This document shows, piece by piece, positions 16,731-25,521 of a stretch of DNA of 50,926 nucleotides. How positions within the stretch are numbered: the stretch's first letter is position 1; every line of letters starts with the position of its first letter. A model generated the notes under the pieces. That model was not told the DNA's origin and did no database searches. It saw nothing but the letters and a program-made list of their open reading frames with translations. Source of the stretch: Bacteroidota bacterium (lineage in GTDB: Bacteria; Bacteroidota; Bacteroidia; Chitinophagales; Saprospiraceae); assembly GCA_011321935.1 (NCBI GenBank), contig DROJ01000326.1, positions 1-50,926 on the forward strand, read 5' to 3'. The position numbers and the translations under genes were made by a program.

Positions 16731-17804
16731 ATGGGAACAATAAAACTGACCTGGTGGAACCTGCAAAACCTCTTCGATACCGACGACGACCCGATATCGC
16801 TCGATTTTAATTACACGCCCGCCCACGGCTGGACGAATGAAATATACGCCAAAAAAAAGCAGCAATTGGCGAGCCTTATCAATATGACCCACAATGGCGA
16901 AGGCCCCGATATATTGGCCGTCTGCGAAATCGAAAAGGACGCTATATTAGCCGAATTATTGACAGATATGGGAAGGGCGGATATGGAAGTAGCGGTTGAT
17001 GTGAGCGGCACGAGCGACCTGCGCGGCATTGACGTGGCACTGGCCTATAATAAAAACAAATTGGAACTGCTGGAAGTGGAGAGCCATATGGTTCACCTCC
17101 GATATAGGACGCGCGATATATATACCGCTAAATTTAAAATAATAGGAACGGAAGAAGAATTTACGGTTATCGGCTGCCACCTGCCGTCGAGGAGCAGGGG
17201 CCGCTACCAATCAGAACCCAACCGCATTGCCGTGGCCGAAAACATATCTTTTATCGTGGAGGAAATAGTGAAATATACCCCGCAGGAATATATCGGTTTA
17301 AAAGCCGCCGATGACTTGGAAGCCGTTATAAAAAGATGGGACTCGAATGTAATCATTGTCGGCGATTTCAACGACGAACCGACCGACCGCAGCATCCTCG
17401 AACACCTCAAAGCGACGGGCGACATGGACCGGGTGACGGGAAAAACGAACGATATAGACGGCTTTAAAAAAGAAGTCGGAAGGTATAGGCAACAGGACGT
17501 TTATTTATACAATGCAACTTGGAAATTTATTTCCGTGGATCAAAAAGGGACTTATTTTATTGACAGTGTTCCGGCCACCGGCACCAGGTTTTCCAACCGC
17601 TATCAAATACTGGATCAATTGATCGTGAGCAGGGGCGTGCTGTCAGACACCGGGTTTAGGATCAATTTGGACAGTGTTGATATATTTATTGACAAAAGCG
17701 TAAATGCCACCCGTTCGGGCAGGCCAAAAAAATTCAACAAAAAAAACGGGAAGGGATATTCGGACCATTTTCCGGTAACGGCAGTTTTTGAATATGACGA
17801 GTGA
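16731..17804 (+). CDS. Endonuclease/exonuclease/phosphatase (EEP) family protein
   Basis: The product is 357 residues with the full set of EEP active-site motifs: TWWNLQNLFD at residues 7-16 (metal-site Asn), AVCEIE at 63-68 (Mg-binding Glu), VIGCHLPSR at 146-154 (catalytic His150), VGDFNDEP at 210-217 (Asp/Asn pair) and GYSDHFPV near 345 (Asp-His). The family hydrolyses phosphodiester bonds in DNA, RNA or phospholipids; the substrate cannot be told from sequence. There is no obvious signal peptide, so it is probably cytoplasmic. It stands alone, converging on the quinone oxidoreductase across a shared terminator. Confidence 0.88.
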   Translation: MGTIKLTWWNLQNLFDTDDDPISLDFNYTPAHGWTNEIYAKKKQQLASLINMTHNGEGPDILAVCEIEKDAILAELLTDMGRADMEVAVDVSGTSDLRGIDVALAYNKNKLELLEVESHMVHLRYRTRDIYTAKFKIIGTEEEFTVIGCHLPSRSRGRYQSEPNRIAVAENISFIVEEIVKYTPQEYIGLKAADDLEAVIKRWDSNVIIVGDFNDEPTDRSILEHLKATGDMDRVTGKTNDIDGFKKEVGRYRQQDVYLYNATWKFISVDQKGTYFIDSVPATGTRFSNRYQILDQLIVSRGVLSDTGFRINLDSVDIFIDKSVNATRSGRPKKFNKKNGKGYSDHFPVTAVFEYDE

Positions 17805-17806
17805 GA

Positions 17807-17918
17807 AATGAAAATGAAAATAAAAATTAAAATGAAAAACTCCACTGGATGAACTCCCCCCAGTGGAGTTTTTCATTTTTATTTTTATTTTCATTTTCAT
17901 TTTCATTTTCATTTTCAA
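17807..17918. terminator. Bidirectional terminator between convergent genes
   Basis: A perfect stem, AAAAACTCCACTGG (17835-17848) and its complement (17860-17873), is flanked on the left by A-rich and on the right by T-rich repeats of TTTTCATT type, which also pair with each other. It therefore terminates in both directions: after the EEP gene on plus and after the oxidoreductase on minus, overlapping the latter's stop codon. Confidence 0.8.
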
Positions 17919-18856
17919 CTTACCCGCAGCACTATTTTGCCGACCACTCTTTTTGTTTCCAGCCTTTTATGTACTTCCTTTATTTCGGAGAGCGGATATT
18001 CTTTTTCGATGACGGGTTTTAGTTTTCCTTTTTCCAGCCAGCCTTTTAATGTTTTTAAATCATTGTAATCGGACTCCACGACTATAAGCCGCGAATTTTT
18101 TATTTTTAAATAGGACAATATAGTGTCGCCAATATTTTTTGCATTTGGCGCGGTGGATATATACCAGCCATTATTGGGCAATAAATGTTTTGTTTTCCGC
18201 CAATTTTTATTTCCAAAAACATCAAAAAAGACATCGTATTTGGCATTTGATTTTTCGACAGAAATAGTATTGTAATCGAGGTGTATATCTGCTCCGAGGC
18301 GGCGGCATATATCTTCGTTTTTGGCGCTGGATACGGCCGTTACTTTAGCGCCCAATATTTTTGCTATTTGTATGGCAAATGTCCCGACCCCGCCCGATGC
18401 GCCGTTAATGCAAACATGCTGGCCGGGTTTTATTTTTGCAATATCTTTTAATGCCTGCAAAGCGGTCTGCGCAGTGAGCGGCACGGCGGCCGCTTCCGCA
18501 AAATCCATATTTTCGGGAAGGTGGCAGACCTCCTGCGGCGATACTTTTATATATTCCGAAAAAGTGCCGTTGTTGGGGCGGTTGGTCATGCCGTATATTT
18601 TATCGCCGGGTTTATATTCTTTTATTTTTTTGCCTGCCTGCACCACCACGCCAGAAAAATCCTGCCCCAAAGTAAGTGGAAAGGCAATGCTGAGAAATGC
18701 CTTTAATTTGCCTTTGCGCAGCAGCACGTCTTTTGGGTTGGCACTTGCATATTTTACCTGCACCAACATTTCCCAACCCTCGATGACCGGCATGGCCGCT
18801 TCCACAATCTTCAATACCTCCGGCCCTCCGTATTTATGTACCTGAACTTGTTTCAT
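17915..18856 (-). CDS. Zinc-independent quinone oxidoreductase / MDR-family NAD(P)H-dependent reductase
   Basis: The product is 313 residues. Its N-terminal GroES-like domain starts MKQVQVHKYGGPEVL and continues through SANPKDVLLRKG and LGQDFSGVV. A Rossmann domain has the nucleotide-binding INGASGGVGTFAIQIAK near residue 150 and HLDYN further on. The Cys/His ligands of zinc alcohol dehydrogenases are absent, which places it in the QOR branch that reduces quinones or enones with NAD(P)H in the cytosol. The start follows the family N-terminus. Its leader is unusual: four bases upstream of the ATG begins a tandem array of eight 15-bp units (18861-18980) that occupies the place of the ribosome-binding region. 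Confidence 0.9.
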   Translation of the reverse strand: MKQVQVHKYGGPEVLKIVEAAMPVIEGWEMLVQVKYASANPKDVLLRKGKLKAFLSIAFPLTLGQDFSGVVVQAGKKIKEYKPGDKIYGMTNRPNNGTFSEYIKVSPQEVCHLPENMDFAEAAAVPLTAQTALQALKDIAKIKPGQHVCINGASGGVGTFAIQIAKILGAKVTAVSSAKNEDICRRLGADIHLDYNTISVEKSNAKYDVFFDVFGNKNWRKTKHLLPNNGWYISTAPNAKNIGDTILSYLKIKNSRLIVVESDYNDLKTLKGWLEKGKLKPVIEKEYPLSEIKEVHKRLETKRVVGKIVLRVS

Positions 18857-18860
18857 GCTG

Positions 18861-18980
18861 GTGATTGGTGAAGTAGTGATTAGTGAAGTAGTGATTAGTG
18901 AAGTAGTGATTAGTGAAGTAGTGATTAGTGAAGTAGTGATTAGTGAAGTAGTGATTAGTGAAGTAGTGATTAGTGAAGTA
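18861..18980. repeat. Eight 15-bp tandem repeats in the leader of the quinone oxidoreductase gene
   Basis: The unit GTGATTAGTGAAGTA is repeated eight times head to tail (120 bp); the copy nearest the gene has one change (GTGATTGGTGAAGTA). Read with the gene (minus strand) the leader is (TACTTCACTAATCAC)8 then CAGC and the ATG. The unit contains ACTAATCAC, the core of a motif that also precedes three other loci here. Near-perfect copies imply recent expansion by slippage. There are no spacers, so it is not a CRISPR. Confidence 0.95.
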
Positions 18981-19072
18981 GTGGATCAGGTTAGTTAATG
19001 TTTTGATAGTTTTGCAAAAATATATTTATTGGCAAGGTTCACCAACTAATCACTGTTCACAAATTAGACAAT

Positions 19073-19183
19073 ATGCAAGCCTTTGAAAAGAAGCTGTCAG
19101 AAATCCTTTCGGGGCAGCGGGTGCAATCAATTTCACAAAAACTTATTACCGAGTTGAACAATAGGTCGGCTGTGGCTACCTGA
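19073..19183 (+). CDS. Possible 36-residue small protein
   Basis: An ATG at 19073-19075 opens a 36-codon frame beginning MQAFEKKLSEILSG and ending SAVAT, predicted to be helical and amphipathic. It is preceded at 19045-19060 by the same ACTAATCACTGTTCAC string that precedes thrS, which is the main argument for it. It ends 15 bases before the convergent stop of the glycosylase gene. It may instead be a gene remnant. Confidence 0.3.
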   Translation: MQAFEKKLSEILSGQRVQSISQKLITELNNRSAVAT

Positions 19184-19197
19184 TCAGTAATTTGTCA

Positions 19198-19986
19198 TCA
19201 ATACAACCGCTGCCACCCTTTCGCAAAATAAGTAGTGCGCCCCGCTACCTCCGTTTTCTCGACTTTGCTTTTTCCATCGGGAGCGAGCTTGCCTTCCTCC
19301 CGCCATTGCCAAAACCAGTCGGGCGGATATCCTTTATAATGCGGCCGCTCGTCAAGGGCCCGCTGCAATATATTTTGCATTTTATCAAAAATTTCTTTTT
19401 TCTTTTTTAGCGGTATTTTATCCAAACGCGAAGCAGGGTGGATGCGGCATTGGTAGCAGGTTTCATCGACATATAGGTTGCCCATGCCCGCTATATTTTT
19501 TTGGTTCAACAAAAACCCTTTCAGCGTCCCTTTTTTATTTTTTATTTTTTTTAAAAATTCAGCTTCCGATATTTCCAGAGCATCCGTTCCTAAATTTATG
19601 CGGGCTATATATTCGTCCAGATTTTCGATGTAATTTATGCGGGCAAATTTGCGCGGACAATCAAATCCCAACCGGAAACCATTTTCAAAAATAAAAACAA
19701 AACGCTCGTGCCGGGGCTTGTCGGCTATATCTGAATAATATTTAAAATCGCACGTCATGCCAAAATGGAATTGCACGTATTTGTTGTTGTCCAATTTCCC
19801 GAACATATATTTCCCGCGCCGGTAAGTATCAATAAAAGTGCGGCCGGTCAATTTTTTTTCAAAATCGCCGCCGCTTATATTCCTGAATATTTTATCATCG
19901 TGGACAACTGTTTTTTTGATGCGCTGGCGGAGGGCGGTTTTTTCAAAATATATTTTAAAGGTGTTGACTTCTGGTAGTTCTGGCAT
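19198..19986 (-). CDS. Fpg/Nei-family DNA glycosylase with zincless finger
   Basis: The product is 262 residues. It begins MPELPEV, giving the catalytic N-terminal Pro (residue 2 before processing) and Glu3; Lys59 in RRGKYMF matches the conserved lysine. The helix-two-turn-helix shows NIAGMGNLYVDETCYQCRIHP. The C-terminal region ends VAGRTTYFAKGWQRLY: the arginine finger is recognisable, but the four zinc Cys of MutM/Nei are absent, so the finger is of the zincless type. The family removes oxidised bases and nicks by beta,delta-elimination. Which lesion is preferred cannot be read here, so I do not assign mutM. It is transcribed alone. Confidence 0.88.
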   Translation of the reverse strand: MPELPEVNTFKIYFEKTALRQRIKKTVVHDDKIFRNISGGDFEKKLTGRTFIDTYRRGKYMFGKLDNNKYVQFHFGMTCDFKYYSDIADKPRHERFVFIFENGFRLGFDCPRKFARINYIENLDEYIARINLGTDALEISEAEFLKKIKNKKGTLKGFLLNQKNIAGMGNLYVDETCYQCRIHPASRLDKIPLKKKKEIFDKMQNILQRALDERPHYKGYPPDWFWQWREEGKLAPDGKSKVEKTEVAGRTTYFAKGWQRLY

Positions 19987-20271
19987 GGGTTGGTGCTTGG
20001 ATTTGAAAATGCAATTTCATTAAAACGTAAATAAGGAACAATGGTTTGGCAGCATATTCTGGGCATGGGTTGCCGAGACATTCCAAGTTTATAAAACTTG
20101 AAACATATGAGAACCAAAAGAGGCCGTCCTCATGCCCCCGCAAAATACGATACCTTTTCTACCTTTACCGAACGAAACACATTTTTCACCGGCCAATGTC
20201 CAAACTGGGCTTTCGGCAATAAACGGCCTACCTGTTGACCTAGCATACCCTCCCACCCAAACACCCTGTAC

Positions 20272-22464
20272 ATGAGCAAAAAAAACTCCCTGACCACCGC
20301 ATTGTTCCTTGCCCTGGCATTCGCCAAAACATCCGGGCAAGCTGCGGGCATATCGGCCCCCGACACCCTCCGCCCCTCCATTGCCGTGGGTGTGCTCACC
20401 GGGCAGTTCCACCTCGACGGCATCCTCGACGAAGCCGACTGGCAGGCAGCCCCGGCCACTTCCGACCTCCATGCCACCGAACCCGTCGAGGGCAGCGCCC
20501 CTTCGGGGCAAACGGAAATCCGGGTGCTGGCCGACCGCCGCCAGCTCATCATCGGCATCCGCTGCGGGGGCGAACTGCCCGGCGACATCGTGCGCTTCTC
20601 CAAACTCCGCGACGCTGAACTCGACAACGAAGACCATGTGCGCATCGTGATTGACCCCTTCCTCGACGGGCAGTCGGGCTACGTCTTTGCCGTGAACGCC
20701 AACGGGGCGAGGTACGACGCACTGGTATCGAACCGGGGCGAATCGGAAAACAGCGATTGGGATGCCGTTTGGGAGGCGGAAGCCTCGGTGGGCAGCGATG
20801 GCTGGTCGGTCGAAATCCGCCTGCCCATCCAGAGCATCAATTTCAAAAAAGGACTGACAACGTGGGGCTTCAACGTGGAACGGCGCATTCAGCGCAGGCA
20901 GGAGACCATCCGCTGGGCCAACGTGCGACGCGACCTTTGGTTCACCCAGACCAGCAGGGCGGGGCTGCTCTCCGGGCTGCCGTTGTTCAATTACGGCATC
21001 GGGCTGAACGTGCGCCCCTCCCTCGTGGGCGGGGTAGGGCAAATAGGCGAAAACGGAAAGGCCGACTGGTCCTTCGAACCCAGCCTCGATGCCAGCCAAC
21101 GCCTCGGTCCCAACGTGCTGGCCACCCTCACTGTCAATACCGATTTTGCCGAAACGGAAGTGGATACCCGCCAGACCAACCTCACCCGTTTTCCACTTTT
21201 TTTTCCTGAAAAACGCTCCTTCTTCCTCGAAGGCGCCGATATTTTTGAATTTGGCCTCGGCACCGGCAGCCGTACTTTGGTACCGTTTTTCAGCCGCCGC
21301 ATCGGGCTGTCGAGAGGAAACGAAGTGCCCATATTGGCCGGCGCAAAACTGAACGGGCGTGCCGGAAAGACCTCTTTCGGCGGCCTCGCCATGCGCACCC
21401 GGGAACTGAAAACGGAGGGCGACACATTGGCCGCCAGCACGGTGGGCGTGCTGCGCGTCCGGCAAAATGTGCTGGGCGAGAGTTCGGTGGGCTTCATCTC
21501 TACCATCGGCGACCCGCTCGGCAGGGGCGGCAGTTGGATGTCGGGAACGGACTTTACCTATCAGAGCACCCGTTTCCGGGGCAACAAAAATTTCCTCGTC
21601 GGCGGCTGGGGACTGCTCGCCCGCCGCGACGACCTCGACGGCGACCGCTCGGCACTCGGTTTCAAGGTGGACTACCCCAACGACCGCTGGGACATCGCCC
21701 TCTCCTACACCCGCATCGGCGAAGACTTTGCCCCCTCGCTGGGCTTCGTGCCACGGCGGGGCGTCCATGTGCTGAGGGGCGGGCTGGTCTTTGCCCCCCG
21801 CCCCAAAATGAAGTGGCTGCGCCAAATGTTCAACGAACTGTTCACCAGCTACACCGCCGGGCTGGACGGGCAGTGGCAATCATACGGCATCTTCACTGCT
21901 CCCATCAATTGGCGGCTGGAAAGCGGCGACCGCTTCGAAGCCAATTTTTATCCAAAAGGCGAAAACCTGAGCGCCCCTTTCGAGGTATCCGACGGCGTGG
22001 AAATACCCGTGGGCGCGTACCATTTTATCCGCTACCGCATCGAAGCTGAATTTGCCGCTAAACGCCCCCTCAACGGCCAAGCCTCGTGGTGGACCGGCTC
22101 ATTTTACGAAGGAACCCTGCAAGAAATAGAAGTGGAAATAAACTGGAACCCCTCCCAGCTCGTCACCTTCGAACTGAACGCCCAGCACAACATCGGACGC
22201 CTGCCCTGGGGCGACTTTGAACAGACGCTCGCCGGCCTGCGGGTGCGCTTCAACGTGACGCCCGACCTGCAACTGAACAGCTTCCTGCAATATGATACCG
22301 AAAGCCGTACCCTCGGACTGAACGCCCGCGCGCACTGGATTTTCAATCCGCTGGGCGAGGCGTTCTTGGTGTTCAACCACAATACGCTGAACGCCCCGGG
22401 CGACAGGTGGGCGCTGCAAAGCAGGCAAGTGGTGGCGAAGGTGAGGTATAATTTTAGGTGGTGA
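20272..22464 (+). CDS. CBM9-like / DUF5916 outer-membrane protein
   Basis: The product is 730 residues. A signal peptide (LTTALFLALAFAKTSGQAAG) is followed by a carbohydrate-binding family 9-like domain at about 35-200. That domain shows LDGILDEADWQAA, EIRVLADRRQLIIGIRC and VRIVIDPFLDGQSGYVFAVNANGARYD (given here only as markers). The rest is DUF5916: aromatic alternating beta-strands, FPLFFPEKRSFFLEG and a C-terminus ending VVAKVRYNFRW, typical of an outer-membrane barrel. The family is common and poorly characterised in Bacteroidota; outer-membrane location is inferred from the strand pattern. The DNA is markedly richer in G+C than the flanking intergenic DNA, which creates long open frames on the other strand that are not genes. 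Confidence 0.88.
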   Translation: MSKKNSLTTALFLALAFAKTSGQAAGISAPDTLRPSIAVGVLTGQFHLDGILDEADWQAAPATSDLHATEPVEGSAPSGQTEIRVLADRRQLIIGIRCGGELPGDIVRFSKLRDAELDNEDHVRIVIDPFLDGQSGYVFAVNANGARYDALVSNRGESENSDWDAVWEAEASVGSDGWSVEIRLPIQSINFKKGLTTWGFNVERRIQRRQETIRWANVRRDLWFTQTSRAGLLSGLPLFNYGIGLNVRPSLVGGVGQIGENGKADWSFEPSLDASQRLGPNVLATLTVNTDFAETEVDTRQTNLTRFPLFFPEKRSFFLEGADIFEFGLGTGSRTLVPFFSRRIGLSRGNEVPILAGAKLNGRAGKTSFGGLAMRTRELKTEGDTLAASTVGVLRVRQNVLGESSVGFISTIGDPLGRGGSWMSGTDFTYQSTRFRGNKNFLVGGWGLLARRDDLDGDRSALGFKVDYPNDRWDIALSYTRIGEDFAPSLGFVPRRGVHVLRGGLVFAPRPKMKWLRQMFNELFTSYTAGLDGQWQSYGIFTAPINWRLESGDRFEANFYPKGENLSAPFEVSDGVEIPVGAYHFIRYRIEAEFAAKRPLNGQASWWTGSFYEGTLQEIEVEINWNPSQLVTFELNAQHNIGRLPWGDFEQTLAGLRVRFNVTPDLQLNSFLQYDTESRTLGLNARAHWIFNPLGEAFLVFNHNTLNAPGDRWALQSRQVVAKVRYNFRW

Positions 22465-22888
22465 GGGCGGACAGGGCATTTTAAGTTTTGGAAACTTGAC
22501 CCCACTCCGAAAAGTATTTGCACAAAAAAATGTTTCGGAGACGGCTGTACCTCCCCCTTTGGAGGCAGGGTGTTGATTCTGGCCTCCTTAGCACCTTTGC
22601 GAGAGATATTGAGAGCAGCATTACATTTGATGCACTGCCAAATTCTTTTTTTTAAGTGAAATCAGCGAAACGTGAATAGTAGTGCTCAAGCAATATTGCC
22701 AAAGTGCCCTATTGATTTTGGAAAACAATCAAAAATTTAGGAACTTGTTGGGATCTTAAAATAAAACTAATGGTACAAATCGTAATTAGCTAACCATTTA
22801 GTTTTTGGTTAAACGCCACATTATCAGGGATATGGCGGACTAATCACTAGTCAACTAATTACTAATCACTGCACTAAACTCAACTATT
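22465..22888. promoter_or_regulatory. Upstream region of the T9SS type A gene with ACTAATCACT leader
   Basis: No gene is seen. TTG (22573-22575), a 16-base spacer and CACCTTTG (22592-22599) resemble a Bacteroidota promoter, but lie 290 bases before the start. Close to the gene, ACTAATCACT occurs at 22839-22848 and 22861-22870, ending 18 bases before the ATG, in sense orientation. The same motif precedes thrS and two other loci. Confidence 0.5.
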
Positions 22889-25345
22889 ATGAAAAACCTT
22901 TACCTCCTCTTCTGTTCTGTTTTTTCTTTCCCTGTTATTTTGCTTGCCCAACAACCTGCTTACTCCGTGTTTCATACCAATGAAATCCGGACGGGTTTTT
23001 CTGCCGATGGGCGGATGTTTTCGGATTTACAAAATGGCGGGGCTTTTCTTGTTCCCTACGAAGGCATACAAACACCGAGCACCATATTTAATGGGGCCTT
23101 ATGGTTGGGCACAATGGATGAAAACACCCTCCGGGTAGCCGCACAGACTTATGGTACTTCCTCCCAAAAAAACGACTTTTATCCAGGGCCGCTCGATCCC
23201 GTTTCGGGGCTTCCGGTGGAGGAAGGAACAGCAAATAATTTCAATAAAGTATGGACGGTCTTCCGTCATGAAATCGAAAAACACATCGCGGATTTTAGCG
23301 ACAACAACTTATTGGACGACCCGGTACTTGCAGTGGTCGGCTGGCCGGCAAAAGGAAACCCTTATTTTAATACCGTCAATGGTTTCGAACTTCCTGCAGG
23401 ACATACCTCGCTGGCCCCGTTTTTTGACCTCAACAACGATGGTAACTACAATGCTTTTGATGGGGATTACCCACTGCCGGAAGGGGTCGTACCGGGCGTA
23501 CTGCCCGGCCAATTGACCTGGCTCGTTTACAACGATGTAGCAGGGCCTCATTTGCAAACCGGGGGAGCGCCGCTCGGCGTTGAAATACAAATGACCGCCT
23601 GGGCTTTTGAAACGGATGACCCCTTGTTGGACAAAACGCTTTTTGTGAGCAATAAAATAATAAACCGGTCAGGGAAGGATTATTCCGATGTACGGCTCGG
23701 GGTCTGGACGGATCTGAGCATCGGGTGCTACACGGATGATTTTGTTGGCTGTATCCCACCGTTAAATGCCTATTATGCTTATAACGGCGATATGGAAGAC
23801 GGAAGCGGTGCTTGTAGCATCAGTGGATATAGCGGCTATGGCAACCGGCCACCGGTGCAGGCGGTCACGATTTTGAACCATACCTTGGATGGTTTTTCCA
23901 TGTATAAAAACCAAAGCGTTGGCGACCCGCAGCCCGATGTCAATATGACCGACCCGTGGGCAAGCGGTTTGGAATTTTACAATTACCTGGACCATAAATG
24001 GCGGGACGGGACACCGCTCACCAAGGGGGGGAATGGTTATGATCCGGGCAGTTCAGATTTCACGGATTTTATTTTTCCGGGCAATCCAAATGTTCCCGGT
24101 GAGTGGTCGCAATATGCCGAAAATGCCCCTTCGCAAGACCCCCGGGCTTTGGGGGTTCTGCATTTGCCCGAATTTAAAAACGGGGAAATAAAGACCATTG
24201 ACGTTGCCTATTCTACGCACAGTGACCCAAATTTAAACCACCTCGAAACGGTCAACTTGCTGTATGCCGAAATCCCTTTGCTGCAGCAACATTATGCGGC
24301 AGGTTTTTCCAATCTTTCCCCGAGGCCATTGTGCGAATACGATTGCCTTTGGCCGGGCGACGCAAACAATGACGGGATCGCCGACCAGTTCGATCTGTTT
24401 GCTATCGGTGCCGCCAACGGAGCTTCCGGCCCTTTGAGGAACGGCCCGCTAAGCTGGGCGCCCTATATTTCCGAAAATTGGAACGGGGCATCTTATGGCG
24501 GCATAAACATGAAACATGCCGACTGCAATGGCGATGGCATTGTCAACAAAGTTGACATTGATATTGTCGAACTGCATTTTGGGGAATTTAATGACCAATA
24601 TATAAAAACCGAAAAAAGGAAGTCGGGCAATGATGTTTACTTCTCTCCCAAAGGTGCATTGAGCAATAGGATATTTGAAAAAGGCGAACAACTTTTGCCT
24701 TTATTGAGTGTAAATAAAAAGGCTGTTCCAGATTTGACCGGGCTGGCATTTACCGTTGAATTTGATACTGCTTTTTTTTCAAACATCAAGGTCATAACTG
24801 TCCCCGGAATGCAGGCCTGCTTCCATACATTTGGCAACGGTGATTTCACTTCATTGGCAACAATAAGCCATTCTGGGGAACTCCATTTCTCCATCCTCAA
24901 CAAAGGTGGGGCAGGCTGCCGTTTCGAAAATGAAAAATTGTTCAGCCTGCTGATAACGCCTGCCGATGCAGTGCCCGCAAACAGTACTCTTATCCGTTTT
25001 AAAAATATCAAGGGCCTATTGAATGACAACACCGTGACCGACCTCGGTGGCGAGGACATCAAACTCTTTTTTCTCAATTATGGCGAAAAAGAAAGCACCA
25101 AAAAACCGCCCGGCATCCATATTTACCCCAACCCGTCCACGGGCGTTTTTTATTTTAACCTCGTACAAGAGGAAGTGTTTAAAGTGCATATTTACGATGC
25201 CCGGGGCCGCTTGATAAATGTGCAACCGGCATTCCACCAAAAGGATTATATGATTGACCTGCGCAGCTATCCAACGGGGGTTTATTTTTTAAAACTGACG
25301 CAGGGGCGGGAAACGGTCACGAAGAAATTGGTGGTTTCAAAGTAG
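22889..25345 (+). CDS. Secreted T9SS type A protein with dockerin-like calcium repeats
   Basis: The product is 818 residues. The signal peptide is at 1-20 (SVFSFPVILLAQQ). The long central part is rich in Gly/Asp/aromatic residues and carries no family I recognise. Around residues 490-570 lie two dockerin type I-like segments, DANNDGIADQFDLF and DCNGDGIVNKVDIDIVELHF, each with Asp/Asn at calcium-ligand spacing. The last 80 residues are a T9SS type A sorting domain: IHIYPNPSTGVFYF, VHIYDARGRL, IDLRSYPTGVYFLKL and a basic end TKKLVVSK. It is thus probably exported through the Sec and type IX routes and anchored to or released from the cell surface. A cohesin partner is not visible in the window. 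Confidence 0.85.
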   Translation: MKNLYLLFCSVFSFPVILLAQQPAYSVFHTNEIRTGFSADGRMFSDLQNGGAFLVPYEGIQTPSTIFNGALWLGTMDENTLRVAAQTYGTSSQKNDFYPGPLDPVSGLPVEEGTANNFNKVWTVFRHEIEKHIADFSDNNLLDDPVLAVVGWPAKGNPYFNTVNGFELPAGHTSLAPFFDLNNDGNYNAFDGDYPLPEGVVPGVLPGQLTWLVYNDVAGPHLQTGGAPLGVEIQMTAWAFETDDPLLDKTLFVSNKIINRSGKDYSDVRLGVWTDLSIGCYTDDFVGCIPPLNAYYAYNGDMEDGSGACSISGYSGYGNRPPVQAVTILNHTLDGFSMYKNQSVGDPQPDVNMTDPWASGLEFYNYLDHKWRDGTPLTKGGNGYDPGSSDFTDFIFPGNPNVPGEWSQYAENAPSQDPRALGVLHLPEFKNGEIKTIDVAYSTHSDPNLNHLETVNLLYAEIPLLQQHYAAGFSNLSPRPLCEYDCLWPGDANNDGIADQFDLFAIGAANGASGPLRNGPLSWAPYISENWNGASYGGINMKHADCNGDGIVNKVDIDIVELHFGEFNDQYIKTEKRKSGNDVYFSPKGALSNRIFEKGEQLLPLLSVNKKAVPDLTGLAFTVEFDTAFFSNIKVITVPGMQACFHTFGNGDFTSLATISHSGELHFSILNKGGAGCRFENEKLFSLLITPADAVPANSTLIRFKNIKGLLNDNTVTDLGGEDIKLFFLNYGEKESTKKPPGIHIYPNPSTGVFYFNLVQEEVFKVHIYDARGRLINVQPAFHQKDYMIDLRSYPTGVYFLKLTQGRETVTKKLVVSK

Positions 25346-25371
25346 TTGGTGCCAATATATGAAATTGTCAA

Positions 25372-25412
25372 AAGCGGTGTTTGCGTTTAGAGCGCAAACA
25401 CCGCTTATATTT
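25372..25412 (+). terminator. Terminator after the T9SS type A gene
   Basis: A perfect 14-bp stem AAGCGGTGTTTGCG (25372-25385) with its complement (25393-25406) lies 27 bases after the stop and is followed by an A/T-rich tract with TTTT. Confidence 0.75.
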
Positions 25413-25436
25413 TCTAAAATACCGCAAATAAATAAA

Positions 25437-25460
25437 GCTACCGTCGAAATAGAAAAAAGA
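25437..25460 (+). repeat. Inverted 24-base copy of part of the neighbouring calcium-binding gene
   Basis: These 24 bases match, in inverted orientation and with one mismatch, 25729-25752 inside the CcbP-like gene (the part coding TATVEIEKR). It is in non-coding DNA after that gene's end, so it is a partial inverted duplicate, not a gene. Confidence 0.7.
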
Positions 25461-25472
25461 CCACCCCCAGTT

Positions 25473-25516
25473 GTTTCAAGTGTTAAGTCGAGCTTTAGCG
25501 AGACGTCACTTGAAAC
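25473..25516. repeat. Short palindrome after the CcbP-like gene
   Basis: A perfect 10-bp arm GTTTCAAGTG (25473-25482) pairs with 25507-25516 around a partly self-complementary centre. It is 5 bases from the stop of the minus-strand gene and could act in its transcript end. Confidence 0.55.
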
Positions 25517-25521
25517 TTGCC

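Noticed and set aside
18861-18980. CRISPR array
   Set aside because: The 15-bp units are directly adjacent without spacers, and there are no cas genes.
20089-21879. 596-codon open frame on the minus strand
   Set aside because: It is antisense to the CBM9/DUF5916 gene, whose G+C-rich codons leave the opposite strand open. Its translation has no family features and abnormal composition (many Gly, Ala, His, Pro).
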